NCBI GenBank assembly: GCA_051877895.1
Contig: JBJEJI010000037.1
Location: 1 to 15,976, forward strand
DNA from: UBA3775 sp051877895
GTDB taxonomy: Bacteria > Bacillota > Clostridia > Lachnospirales > Lachnospiraceae
Reading direction: 5' to 3'
Length of the DNA stretch: 15,976 nucleotides
Every line of letters starts with the position of its first letter. The first letter of the stretch is position 1. Made by a program: the position numbers and the translations under genes. The notes under the pieces were generated by a model that made no database searches, was not told the DNA's origin, and saw only the letters and a program-made list of their open reading frames with translations. Shown here piece after piece: positions 1 to 6,552 of this stretch.

Positions 1-1016
1 GTGCCAATAAAAATGCAAAAAGAGCTGCACTTGTACATTTATCCTTTAACGTAATCGGCTCCATAACATGGCTTATAGTATATTGCATTATAGAAGCAAT
101 ATTTTCACCTGTAATTTTGGATAGTGGTGCATCTTTGTTTGGCATTGCGGTTGTACATTCTGTATTTAATATTCTTTGTACCATGCTTCTTATGCCAATG
201 GCAGGTCTTCTTGAGAAACTGGTTACACAGATTGTTCCTGATGATGAGGAACCGGAACAGACAGAAGTTCTTGATATGCGTCTATTAAGTACTCCTCCAA
301 TCGCTCTTGAAAGAGGTCGTACAGTAGCTGCGGAAATGGCAAACTGTTCTTTTGATGCATTGAAATATGGACTTCAGATATTTGATAAATATACTCCGGA
401 AATGGCAGAAAAAATCCGTAAGAGAGAAAAAAAGACAGACCATTATGAAGATTCACTGGGAGCATATCTTGTTGAACTTAGTACCAGACAGATCAGTGAA
501 GAAAACAGTAGGGAAGCAGCCATGCTTTTAAAGGCAATCGGTGATTTGGAACGTGTATCGGATCTTGCCGTTAATCTTCTTGAATCTGCAGAAGAAATAA
601 ATGAGAAGAAGTTGAGCTTTTCTCCTTCAGCGCAGAAAGAACTTGATGTTCTTTTCAGTGCGGTAAAAGAAATCAGCAGTCTTTCATATGATGCATTTAT
701 TCATACTGACATGGAAGCTGCATATAAGGCAGTTACTTTAAAACAGATAATTGATGAACTGAAAGAAACTATGCGTTCCCAGCACATTATTCGTCTTCAG
801 CAGGGAGGTTGCAGTATTGAAGTAGGATTTGTATGGTCCGATCTTTTAACCAACCTTGAAAGAGTAGCCAATCATTGTGCAAACATTGCCGGATGTATTA
901 TAGAGTACTCTTCAGATCACACAATGAATATGCATATTCTGCAGCATAAGATTATGAAGACAGATAAAAAATTCCAGCAGCTTGTGGATGATTTTACAGA
1001 AAAATATGTGTTATAG
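1..1016 (+). CDS. Na+/phosphate cotransporter with C-terminal PhoU-like domain (5' end outside window)
   Basis: This is the 3' part of a Na/Pi-cotransporter family II (NptA/YjbB-like) membrane protein that imports inorganic phosphate with sodium. The frame is open from base 3, giving about 337 visible residues before TAA/TAG-type termination at 1014-1016. A TTG at 117 is an internal Leu codon, not the start, because the family sequence continues upstream of it (NAKRAALVHLSFN). Two family repeats are visible, H-x2-FN in HLSFN and again in HSVFN, each inside a hydrophobic segment. After a short acidic linker, roughly the last 240 residues are helical, cytoplasmic and PhoU-like, with an ERVSDLAVNL motif (compare ERIGDHAVNI in PhoU) and a second ERVANHCANI. 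The pst operon starts 159 bp downstream on the same strand, which fits a phosphate-uptake neighbourhood. The family call is secure; the transported ion is inferred from the family. Confidence 0.9.
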   Translation, partial: ANKNAKRAALVHLSFNVIGSITWLIVYCIIEAIFSPVILDSGASLFGIAVVHSVFNILCTMLLMPMAGLLEKLVTQIVPDDEEPEQTEVLDMRLLSTPPIALERGRTVAAEMANCSFDALKYGLQIFDKYTPEMAEKIRKREKKTDHYEDSLGAYLVELSTRQISEENSREAAMLLKAIGDLERVSDLAVNLLESAEEINEKKLSFSPSAQKELDVLFSAVKEISSLSYDAFIHTDMEAAYKAVTLKQIIDELKETMRSQHIIRLQQGGCSIEVGFVWSDLLTNLERVANHCANIAGCIIEYSSDHTMNMHILQHKIMKTDKKFQQLVDDFTEKYVL

Positions 1017-1062
1017 GAAAAGTAAAACAGGTTTCTGTGAAAGTAAAATCTGTTTTGCATGA

Positions 1063-1080
1063 AAATCAAATATTTGATTT
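1063..1080. repeat. 18-bp perfect palindrome upstream of pstS
   Basis: AAATCAAATATTTGATTT is a perfect 9+9 inverted repeat without a spacer, about 95 bp before the pstS start. Its AT-only centre and symmetry would suit a dimeric DNA-binding protein. It has no GC-rich stem or T-tract and so is a poor terminator. A binding protein is not identifiable from the window. Confidence 0.4.
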
Positions 1081-1107
1081 AGATTTGATAATAGCATGAT
1101 TTTGGAT

Positions 1108-1165
1108 TTTACATAACAGGTATATAGTAATCTTCGTAAGATAACATTTTACATTTCATTTTACG
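1108..1165 (+). promoter_or_regulatory. possible pst promoter region with TTTACA-type repeats
   Basis: The 159-bp gap before pstS should carry the operon promoter. TTTACA occurs at 1108-1113 and 1148-1153, with TTTACG at 1160-1165 (12-bp period from the second copy). These loosely resemble the TTAACA-like direct repeats bound by Bacillus PhoP. TATAGT at 1123-1128 is a candidate -10, but no well-spaced -35 is convincing. The last repeat touches the pstS ribosome binding site, which is not a standard position for an activator box. This is a weak call. Confidence 0.25.
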
Positions 1166-1175
1166 GAGGTTATTT

Positions 1176-2063
1176 ATGAAAAAGAAATTATTGGCAGTAA
1201 TGCTTACAGTAGCTGCTATGACAACCTGCCTTGTTGGATGCGGCAGTGGTTCCAAAAACGGAGGCGAAGATGTTGCTTCCAAAGAAATCTATGTAGTATC
1301 AAGAGAAGAAGGCTCCGGAACAAGAGGTGCGTTCATTGAACTCATGGGAATTGAACAGAAAAATGATGCCGGTGAAAAGGTAGACCATACTATTGATACT
1401 GCAGAGGTTACCAATTCCACGTCAGTAATGATTACTACAGTTCAGGGAAATGATGCAGCAATCGGTTACATTTCACTTGGATCTTACGATTCTTCAAAGG
1501 TAACTGCAGTTAAGGTTGACGGTGTAGAAGCTACAACAGAGAATGTTAAGAACGGTACTTACAAGGTATCAAGACCATTTAACATTGCAACAAAGGATGA
1601 CGTAAACGACGCAGCAAAAGATTTTGTTACATTTATTCTCAGTACAGAGGGACAGGCAGTTGTTTCAGATGCAGGATATATTGCATTGGACAACACAGCA
1701 GCTTATGAAAGCAATGGAGCCACAGGTGAGATTGTAGTTGGTGGTTCTTCATCCGTATCACCTGTTATGGAAAAACTTATTGAGGCTTATGCAGGTTATA
1801 ATTCCGGCGTGTCGGTAAAACTCCAGACTACAGATTCTTCGACAGGAATGTCTTCAACAATTGATGGTACATACGATATCGGTATGGCTTCAAGAGAACT
1901 GAAAGACAGTGAGGTTGAAGGAGGTCTTACAGGAACACAGATTGCACTTGACGGAATTGCTGTTATCATAAATAAAGATAACACAACCGTTGACAGTCTT
2001 ACCGCAGAGCAGATTATGAAAATCTACACCGGTGAGATTACAAAGTGGGACGAAGTAAAATAA
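1176..2063 (+). CDS. pstS: PstS phosphate-binding lipoprotein, circularly permuted
   Basis: This is the extracellular phosphate-binding lipoprotein of the Pst ABC importer. ATG at 1176 follows a strong ACGGAGG site. A Lys-rich signal peptide ends in lipobox LVGC with acylated Cys22, followed by a Ser/Gly linker. The order of the binding domain is inverted relative to ordinary PstS. Residues 36-171 match the usual C-terminal half: SREEGSGTRGAF at 42-53 with the Arg43/Ser47/Gly48/Thr49 phosphate motif, then AIGYISLG, VSRPFNIATK, and STEGQAVVSDAGYIAL. Residues about 172-183 are a linker. Residues 184-295 match the usual N-terminal half: VVGGSSSVSPVMEKL, DSSTGM, DIGMASRELK, ALDGIAVIINKDN, and a terminal YTGEITKWDEVK. 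All ligand-binding motifs are kept and the total length (295 aa) is that of a complete protein, so it is probably functional rather than broken. pstC follows after 26 bp. Confidence 0.95.
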   Translation: MKKKLLAVMLTVAAMTTCLVGCGSGSKNGGEDVASKEIYVVSREEGSGTRGAFIELMGIEQKNDAGEKVDHTIDTAEVTNSTSVMITTVQGNDAAIGYISLGSYDSSKVTAVKVDGVEATTENVKNGTYKVSRPFNIATKDDVNDAAKDFVTFILSTEGQAVVSDAGYIALDNTAAYESNGATGEIVVGGSSSVSPVMEKLIEAYAGYNSGVSVKLQTTDSSTGMSSTIDGTYDIGMASRELKDSEVEGGLTGTQIALDGIAVIINKDNTTVDSLTAEQIMKIYTGEITKWDEVK

Positions 2064-2089
2064 CAGCCGCTTTGCAAATGGAGGCAAAT

Positions 2090-2935
2090 ATGATTGAAAA
2101 AGTAATGAAGGCAGTTTTTACAATTGCCGCATGTGTTTCAATCGCAATGGTGCTTCTGATATGTGTGTTTCTTTTTGGAAACGGAATACCGACAATTAAA
2201 GAAATCGGGTTTGTCGATTTCTTCTTTGGGAAAGTCTGGAGACCAGGAAATAATCTGTATGGAATTTTTCCGATGATTGTAGGAAGTATATACGTGACTG
2301 CCGGGGCTATTATAGTGGGGGTTCCGATTGGGATTCTGACAGCAGTTTTTATGGCAAAGTTCTGCGACAGCAAAATGTATAAAATCATCAAGCCGGCAGT
2401 AAATCTGTTGGCAGGAATTCCATCAATTGTATATGGTTTCTTTGGTATGTGGGTCATTGTACCAATAGTCAGAGAATATTTCGGAGGAAGCGGCAAGAGT
2501 GTTCTTACCGCTTCTATTCTTTTGGGTATAATGATTCTGCCAACCATAATAAACATATCTGAAACGGCACTTAGATCAGTTCCTGAAAGCTATTATGAAG
2601 GAGCTGTGGCTCTTGGCGAAACACATGAAAAAAGTGTATTCAGAGTAGTACTTCCTGCAGCTAAATCGGGAATTCTTGCAGGAGTGGTTCTCGGTATAGG
2701 ACGTGCAATCGGAGAAACCATGGCACTTATTATGGTGGCCGGAAACCAGAAAATAATTCCTGAAAGCATATTGGACGGAGTAAGAACCCTTACCGGTAAT
2801 ATTGTAATTGAAATGGGTTATGCAACAGACCTTCATCGTGAAGCCTTAATAGCAACGGGAGTTGTACTGTTTGTTTTTATCCTGCTAATTAATCTGTTAT
2901 TCTCAGTATTGAAGAATAAGAGTCAGAATGAGTAG
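2090..2935 (+). CDS. pstC: Phosphate ABC transporter permease PstC
   Basis: One of the two membrane subunits of the Pst importer (281 aa). I chose ATG at 2090 because GGAGG lies at 2080-2084 with a 5-nt spacer; an in-frame GTG at 2045 would overlap the pstS end and lacks a good ribosome binding site. About six hydrophobic segments are visible (near residues 9-30, 61-89, 103-127, 137-157, 191-215 and 251-273). The cytoplasmic EAA loop that contacts PstB spans about 158-210, including ETALRSVPESYYEGAVALG and ending in GIGRAIGETMAL, which is typical of PstC/PstA. It is translated with pstS upstream (26-bp gap) and pstA downstream (12-bp gap). Its length is slightly under the usual PstC, with a short N-terminus. 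Confidence 0.95.
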   Translation: MIEKVMKAVFTIAACVSIAMVLLICVFLFGNGIPTIKEIGFVDFFFGKVWRPGNNLYGIFPMIVGSIYVTAGAIIVGVPIGILTAVFMAKFCDSKMYKIIKPAVNLLAGIPSIVYGFFGMWVIVPIVREYFGGSGKSVLTASILLGIMILPTIINISETALRSVPESYYEGAVALGETHEKSVFRVVLPAAKSGILAGVVLGIGRAIGETMALIMVAGNQKIIPESILDGVRTLTGNIVIEMGYATDLHREALIATGVVLFVFILLINLLFSVLKNKSQNE

Positions 2936-2947
2936 TGGGGGAAGATT

Positions 2948-3808
2948 ATGATGAAAAAAAATAGAATCAATATAAGCAATAGGTTTTTGAATTTATCCAT
3001 GCTTTTGCGTATTCTGGTTTATGCTGCTGCACTGGCAACAGTCTTAGTGCTTGCCAGCATAATTATATATATTCTTGTAATGGGCATCCCAAATCTTACA
3101 CCTGATTTATTCCGGTGGAAGTACAACTCGGAAAACGGTTCCTTGATGCCGGCGTTAATCAATACTTTGATAATGATTGTTATCACTTTGTTGATGGCTG
3201 TTCCGGTAGGAATAGGTTCCGCAATTTATCTGGTTGAATATGCAAAGAAAGACAGCAGGTTTGTAAAAATCATCAGAGTAACCACTGAAACCCTGTCCGG
3301 AATACCATCTATCGTTTATGGTCTTTTCGGCTACCTTTGTTTCGGAGTATTCTTTGATTTGAAATTATCCCTGTTAAGTGGTGCTCTTACACTTGCTATC
3401 ATGGTGCTGCCTTCGATTATGAGAACTACGGAAGAAGCTCTTTTATCCATTCCGGATTCTTACAGACAGGGTAGTTTTGGCCTTGGAGCAGGTAAAATCA
3501 GAACAATTTTTCGTGTGGTACTTCCGTCTGCAGTACCAGGCATTCTTGCAGGTGTAATTCTTGCAATCGGTCGTATTTTTGGTGAAACGGCAGCTTTGAT
3601 TTATACAGCAGGTACTGTAGCAGAGGTTCCTGAGAGTCTGCTTGGATCCGGACGTACTCTTGCAGTACATATGTACCAGCTGTTTAATGAAGGACTTGCA
3701 ATGGAAAAAGGCTATGCAACAGCTGTTGTTATGTTGATATTTGTATTGCTGATAAACGGACTTTCAAATCTGATTGGAAAAAAGTTAAGTGTTGATGGCA
3801 AGGAATAG
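2948..3808 (+). CDS. pstA: Phosphate ABC transporter permease PstA
   Basis: Second permease subunit of the Pst importer (286 aa), pairing with PstC in the membrane. ATG at 2948 is followed at once by a second ATG, so the start could be one codon later; GGGGGAAG lies just upstream. The N-terminal hydrophobic segment is near residues 22-46, then a periplasmic-side stretch, then further segments near 66-95, 115-135, 140-158, 192-220 and 255-276. The EAA loop is at about 161-214 (TEEALLSIPDSYRQGSFGLG to AIGRIFGETAAL). The paired motif SGIPSIVYGLFG at 117-128 is mirrored by AGIPSIVYGFFG in PstC, as expected for these homologous subunits. pstB follows after 22 bp. Confidence 0.95.
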   Translation: MMKKNRINISNRFLNLSMLLRILVYAAALATVLVLASIIIYILVMGIPNLTPDLFRWKYNSENGSLMPALINTLIMIVITLLMAVPVGIGSAIYLVEYAKKDSRFVKIIRVTTETLSGIPSIVYGLFGYLCFGVFFDLKLSLLSGALTLAIMVLPSIMRTTEEALLSIPDSYRQGSFGLGAGKIRTIFRVVLPSAVPGILAGVILAIGRIFGETAALIYTAGTVAEVPESLLGSGRTLAVHMYQLFNEGLAMEKGYATAVVMLIFVLLINGLSNLIGKKLSVDGKE

Positions 3809-3830
3809 CATCCTTAAAGACGGAGGAATT

Positions 3831-4586
3831 ATGGCAACTAAATTTGAAATAGAACATCTTGATTTGTATTATGGTGATTTTAAAGCATTGAAGGATGTAA
3901 ATCTTAAAATTGAAGAAAGTGAAATCACAGCTTTTATCGGTCCTTCCGGATGTGGAAAATCTACACTGCTTAAGTCTCTTAACAGAATGAATGATCTTGT
4001 TCCGGGATGCAGAATCGAAGGAAAGATTCTTCTCGACGGAGAAGATTGTTACGCAAAAAAGACGGATGTAAACCTTTTGAGAAAAAGAGTGGGAATGGTA
4101 TTCCAGAAACCTAATCCGTTTCCTATGAGTATTTATGATAATGTGGCATATGGTCCAAGAACCCATGGTGTACATTCAAAGGCAAAACTTGATGAAATTG
4201 TAGAAGAATCTTTAAAAAATGCGGCGATTTGGGATGAAGTCAAGGATAGACTAAAAAAATCTGCACTAGGACTCTCGGGAGGACAGCAGCAGAGACTGTG
4301 CATTGCCAGGGCACTGGCAGTCAAGCCTGAAGTGCTTCTGATGGATGAACCTACAAGTGCACTGGATCCTATTTCAACTTCGAAGATTGAAGATCTGGCA
4401 GTTGAGTTAAAAAAACAATACACTATTGTAATGGTTACCCATAACATGCAGCAGGCAACCCGTGTTTCTGATAAAACAGCTTTTTTCCTATTGGGAGAGG
4501 TTGTAGAATTCGGTGATACGGAGCAAATTTTCTCAATGCCTAAGGATAAGCGTACAGAAGATTATATAACAGGCAGATTCGGTTGA
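3831..4586 (+). CDS. pstB: Phosphate ABC transporter ATPase PstB
   Basis: ATP-hydrolysing cytoplasmic subunit driving phosphate import through PstC/PstA (251 aa, the normal family length). ATG at 3831 is chosen because GGAGG sits at 3822-3826; a longer frame from 3789 would overlap the end of pstA and adds a non-family N-terminus. Visible motifs are Walker A GPSGCGKST at 37-45, Q-loop VFQKPNPFPMSIYDNVAYGPR near 90-110 (diagnostic of PstB), ABC signature LSGGQQQR at 148-155, Walker B VLLMDEPTSALDP at 168-180, and the H-loop His204 in VTHNMQQA. All catalytic residues are present. It lies between pstA (22-bp gap) and phoU (22-bp gap). Confidence 0.97.
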   Translation: MATKFEIEHLDLYYGDFKALKDVNLKIEESEITAFIGPSGCGKSTLLKSLNRMNDLVPGCRIEGKILLDGEDCYAKKTDVNLLRKRVGMVFQKPNPFPMSIYDNVAYGPRTHGVHSKAKLDEIVEESLKNAAIWDEVKDRLKKSALGLSGGQQQRLCIARALAVKPEVLLMDEPTSALDPISTSKIEDLAVELKKQYTIVMVTHNMQQATRVSDKTAFFLLGEVVEFGDTEQIFSMPKDKRTEDYITGRFG

Positions 4587-4608
4587 TTTTGCAGGAAGGT
4601 AGATTTAT

Positions 4609-5274
4609 ATGAGAATTCAGTTTGATGATATGTTGGAACAGTTAAATTCTGAACTGATCAGAATGGGGTCCTATTGTGAGGAGGCAATCTCGGTTTCTAC
4701 AGAGCTTCTTTGTCATGAAAACAGTGATATATCCAAAGTGGCAGCCATAGAAGATGAAATCAATTCTATGGAAAGAAAAATTGAAAATATGTGTATGAAG
4801 CTTCTGCTCAGACAGCAGCCGGTTGCAAGAGATTTAAGACAGATATCCTCAGCATTAAAAATGATTTCGGACATGGAGAGAATCGGAGATCAGGCTCTGG
4901 ATATTGCTGAAGTATCAAAATTCATAAATAAGAATAAAGGACAGTATAAAAGACTGGAGCAGATGGCAGACATGACCATTGATATGGTAACACAGGCCAT
5001 AGACTCATTTGTAAAGAAAGATTTGGAATTAGCCCGTATGGTTATGAAGGCTGATGACAGTCTGGATAATTTATTTATTACAATCAAATCTGCCGTTATT
5101 GAGAATATCAGTACAAATAAGGCAGACGGGGAATATCTTGCAGATGTCCTTATGGTTGCAAAATATTTTGAAAGGATTGGTGATCATGCGGTTAATATAG
5201 CAGAATGGGTAGAATATTCAATTACAGGCCAGCATGTATCTCATGAAAATAAATATATTCCTGATGCAGATTAA
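4609..5274 (+). CDS. phoU: Phosphate transport regulator PhoU
   Basis: A 221-aa all-helical regulator that in characterised bacteria couples the Pst transporter to phosphate signalling and restrains uptake. ATG at 4609 is preceded by AGGAAGG at 4593-4599. Two PhoU repeats are visible. The first has an EDEINSMERKIENMCMKLL helix, RQQPVARDLRQISSALKM and DMERIGDQALDIAEV (about residues 48-102). The second has ADDSLDNLF, MVAKYFERIGDHAVNIAEWVEY (to about residue 205). The E/D-x3-D/E metal-cluster residues of the family are kept in both. It closes the pst operon. No PhoB/PhoR pair is in the window, so how it signals here cannot be judged. Confidence 0.95.
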   Translation: MRIQFDDMLEQLNSELIRMGSYCEEAISVSTELLCHENSDISKVAAIEDEINSMERKIENMCMKLLLRQQPVARDLRQISSALKMISDMERIGDQALDIAEVSKFINKNKGQYKRLEQMADMTIDMVTQAIDSFVKKDLELARMVMKADDSLDNLFITIKSAVIENISTNKADGEYLADVLMVAKYFERIGDHAVNIAEWVEYSITGQHVSHENKYIPDAD

Positions 5275-5310
5275 TAGTGAAATTTGTAAAAAAATGTGAT
5301 AGAATAAGAA

Positions 5311-5338
5311 AAAAGTAACATTCCACTGTATTACTTTT
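5311..5338 (+). other. AT-rich inverted repeat between phoU and trxA
   Basis: AAAAGTAA at 5311-5318 and TTACTTTT at 5331-5338 can pair over 8 bp around a 12-nt loop, 36 bp after the phoU stop. With one G-C pair in the stem it would be a weak terminator. It might instead be a binding site upstream of trxA. Confidence 0.25.
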
Positions 5339-5396
5339 GTTATATTGGCAAAAATAGTATGGTGGAATTCTTTATGTTTATTTGGAGGAATGGATC

Positions 5397-5705
5397 ATGT
5401 CAGTAATTGATATAACAGAGAAAAACTATGAAAGTGAAGTTTTGGAAAGCGATAAAACAGTATTGCTCGATTTCTGGGCTGAGTGGTGCGGACCATGTAG
5501 CATGCTTTCCCCTATTGTTCATGAATTTGCTGTGGAAAACAGTAACATAAAAGTTGGAAAAGTTAATGTTGATGAAGAAGGAGACCTTGCTTCAAAATTC
5601 CGTATTTTTAGTATTCCTACTCTGGTAGTTCTGAAAAACGGACAGGAGGTTAAACGTTCTATTGGTGTTATTTCGAAGGATGAAATCGGTGAACTTGTAA
5701 AATAA
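5397..5705 (+). CDS. trxA: Thioredoxin
   Basis: Small cytoplasmic disulfide reductase (102 aa, normal thioredoxin length). ATG at 5397 is preferred because GGAGGA lies at 5384-5389 with a 7-nt spacer; an in-frame TTG at 5382 overlaps that site. The redox motif WCGPC is at 30-34 within the usual DFWAEWCGPCSML context, the buried Asp is at 25, and the cis-proline is Pro74 in SIPT. VLKNGQEV and the C-terminal helix complete a single thioredoxin fold with no extra domains. It appears monocistronic: 122 bp separate it from phoU and 142 bp from the next gene. An extended -10-like TGATAGAAT at 5297-5305 is a possible promoter, without a good -35. No thioredoxin reductase gene is in the window. Confidence 0.95.
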   Translation: MSVIDITEKNYESEVLESDKTVLLDFWAEWCGPCSMLSPIVHEFAVENSNIKVGKVNVDEEGDLASKFRIFSIPTLVVLKNGQEVKRSIGVISKDEIGELVK

Positions 5706-5847
5706 CCGGAACGTAAAGCAACCTTTTGAGTGGCAGTTTACTTATGAAAAAATCTGAATCTTTATTTGGAAATACAGGTAGCTGTTTAATTATTATCGCA
5801 CAATAATGGTGTGGCGGATACTTTGTGCAGTTGCCGGGAGGATATAA

Positions 5848-6552
5848 ATGTACAATGAATATGAGAACCGGACAGAAACAATTTTGAAAACCCCGTTTTT
5901 GTCCATGCCGGATGATAAGCTTTTGGAAAAAGCCATAAAGTATTCTGACGAATATCTCAGACTGATGGCATATTACAGATGTGCAATTATGGAAATTGAA
6001 ACAAAGCTGAATGTATTAAATGAAGAATTTTCCCTTCAGCACGATCGTAATCCCATCAGTAATATTAAATCACGTTTAAAGTCACCATTGAGCATTAAGG
6101 AAAAACTGGAACGAAGAAGCTTTCCGGTGTCTGTGGATTCCATAGAGCAAAACCTGAATGACGTAGCAGGTATAAGAGTTATCTGCTCTTTTATTGATGA
6201 TGTTTATCTTATGGCGGAAGCTCTTTTAAAGCAGGATGATATAACACTGATTGAGCGAAAGGATTATATAGCTAACCCAAAGAGCAACGGGTACAGAAGT
6301 CTTCATCTTATTGTAACAGTACCTATTTTTCTGGCACATGAAAAACGTATTATGAAGGTTGAAGTTCAACTTCGTACCATTGCAATGGATTTCTGGGCAA
6401 GCCTTGAGCACCAGCTTCGTTATAAAAAAGATTTTTCATTTACCGAGGATATGGCAAAGGAACTTCATAACTGTGCAGAACTCAGTGCAGAGCTTGATGC
6501 AAGGATGGATTTATTAAGAGGAACAATCCGGGATAAAGAGAGCATCAATTAG
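5848..6552 (+). CDS. Small alarmone synthetase, (p)ppGpp synthetase of the RelP/YwaC type
   Basis: A single-domain GTP/GDP pyrophosphokinase that makes (p)ppGpp (234 aa). ATG at 5848 follows GGGAGGATATAA. Synthetase motifs are RLKSPLSIKEKLERR (76-90), NDVAGIRVICSF (104-115), KDYIANPKSNGYRSLHL (138-154, the G-loop region with Tyr149 and His153), and EVQLRTIAMDFWASLEH (172-188, with Glu172 and Gln174). It lacks the HD hydrolase, TGS and ACT domains of RelA/SpoT (Rel), so it should only synthesise. DFWASLEH, the NPK-x-NGYRSLHL motif and the HxxNPI segment fit Bacillus YwaC (RelP) better than YjbM (RelQ), by my recall of those sequences. Its stop codon overlaps that of the opposing glgB by 4 bp. 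The family is sure; the subfamily is less so. Confidence 0.9.
   Translation: MYNEYENRTETILKTPFLSMPDDKLLEKAIKYSDEYLRLMAYYRCAIMEIETKLNVLNEEFSLQHDRNPISNIKSRLKSPLSIKEKLERRSFPVSVDSIEQNLNDVAGIRVICSFIDDVYLMAEALLKQDDITLIERKDYIANPKSNGYRSLHLIVTVPIFLAHEKRIMKVEVQLRTIAMDFWASLEHQLRYKKDFSFTEDMAKELHNCAELSAELDARMDLLRGTIRDKESIN

Noticed and set aside
117..1016. A complete 299-aa gene starting at TTG 117
   Set aside because: The same frame is open to the left edge and encodes conserved Na/Pi-cotransporter sequence, so this is the 3' part of a longer gene.
1024..1056. AAAACAG...CTGTTTT inverted repeat as terminator of the first gene
   Set aside because: The stem has few G-C pairs, the loop is 19 nt and there is no T-tract. 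It is too weak to call.
1176..2063. PstS as a pseudogene or a fragment of two broken copies
   Set aside because: The frame is unbroken, the signal peptide and all binding motifs are present, and both halves are complete once reordered.
2038..2556. Long minus-strand reading frame (172 aa) opposite pstC
   Set aside because: It is antisense to a clear membrane permease gene; its sequence shows no family motif and no proper ribosome site.
5706..5847. Possible small RNA or small gene between thioredoxin and the alarmone synthetase
   Set aside because: Only a 6-bp ATTATT/AATAAT inverted repeat near 5789-5807 was seen; there is no promoter, terminator or credible reading frame.
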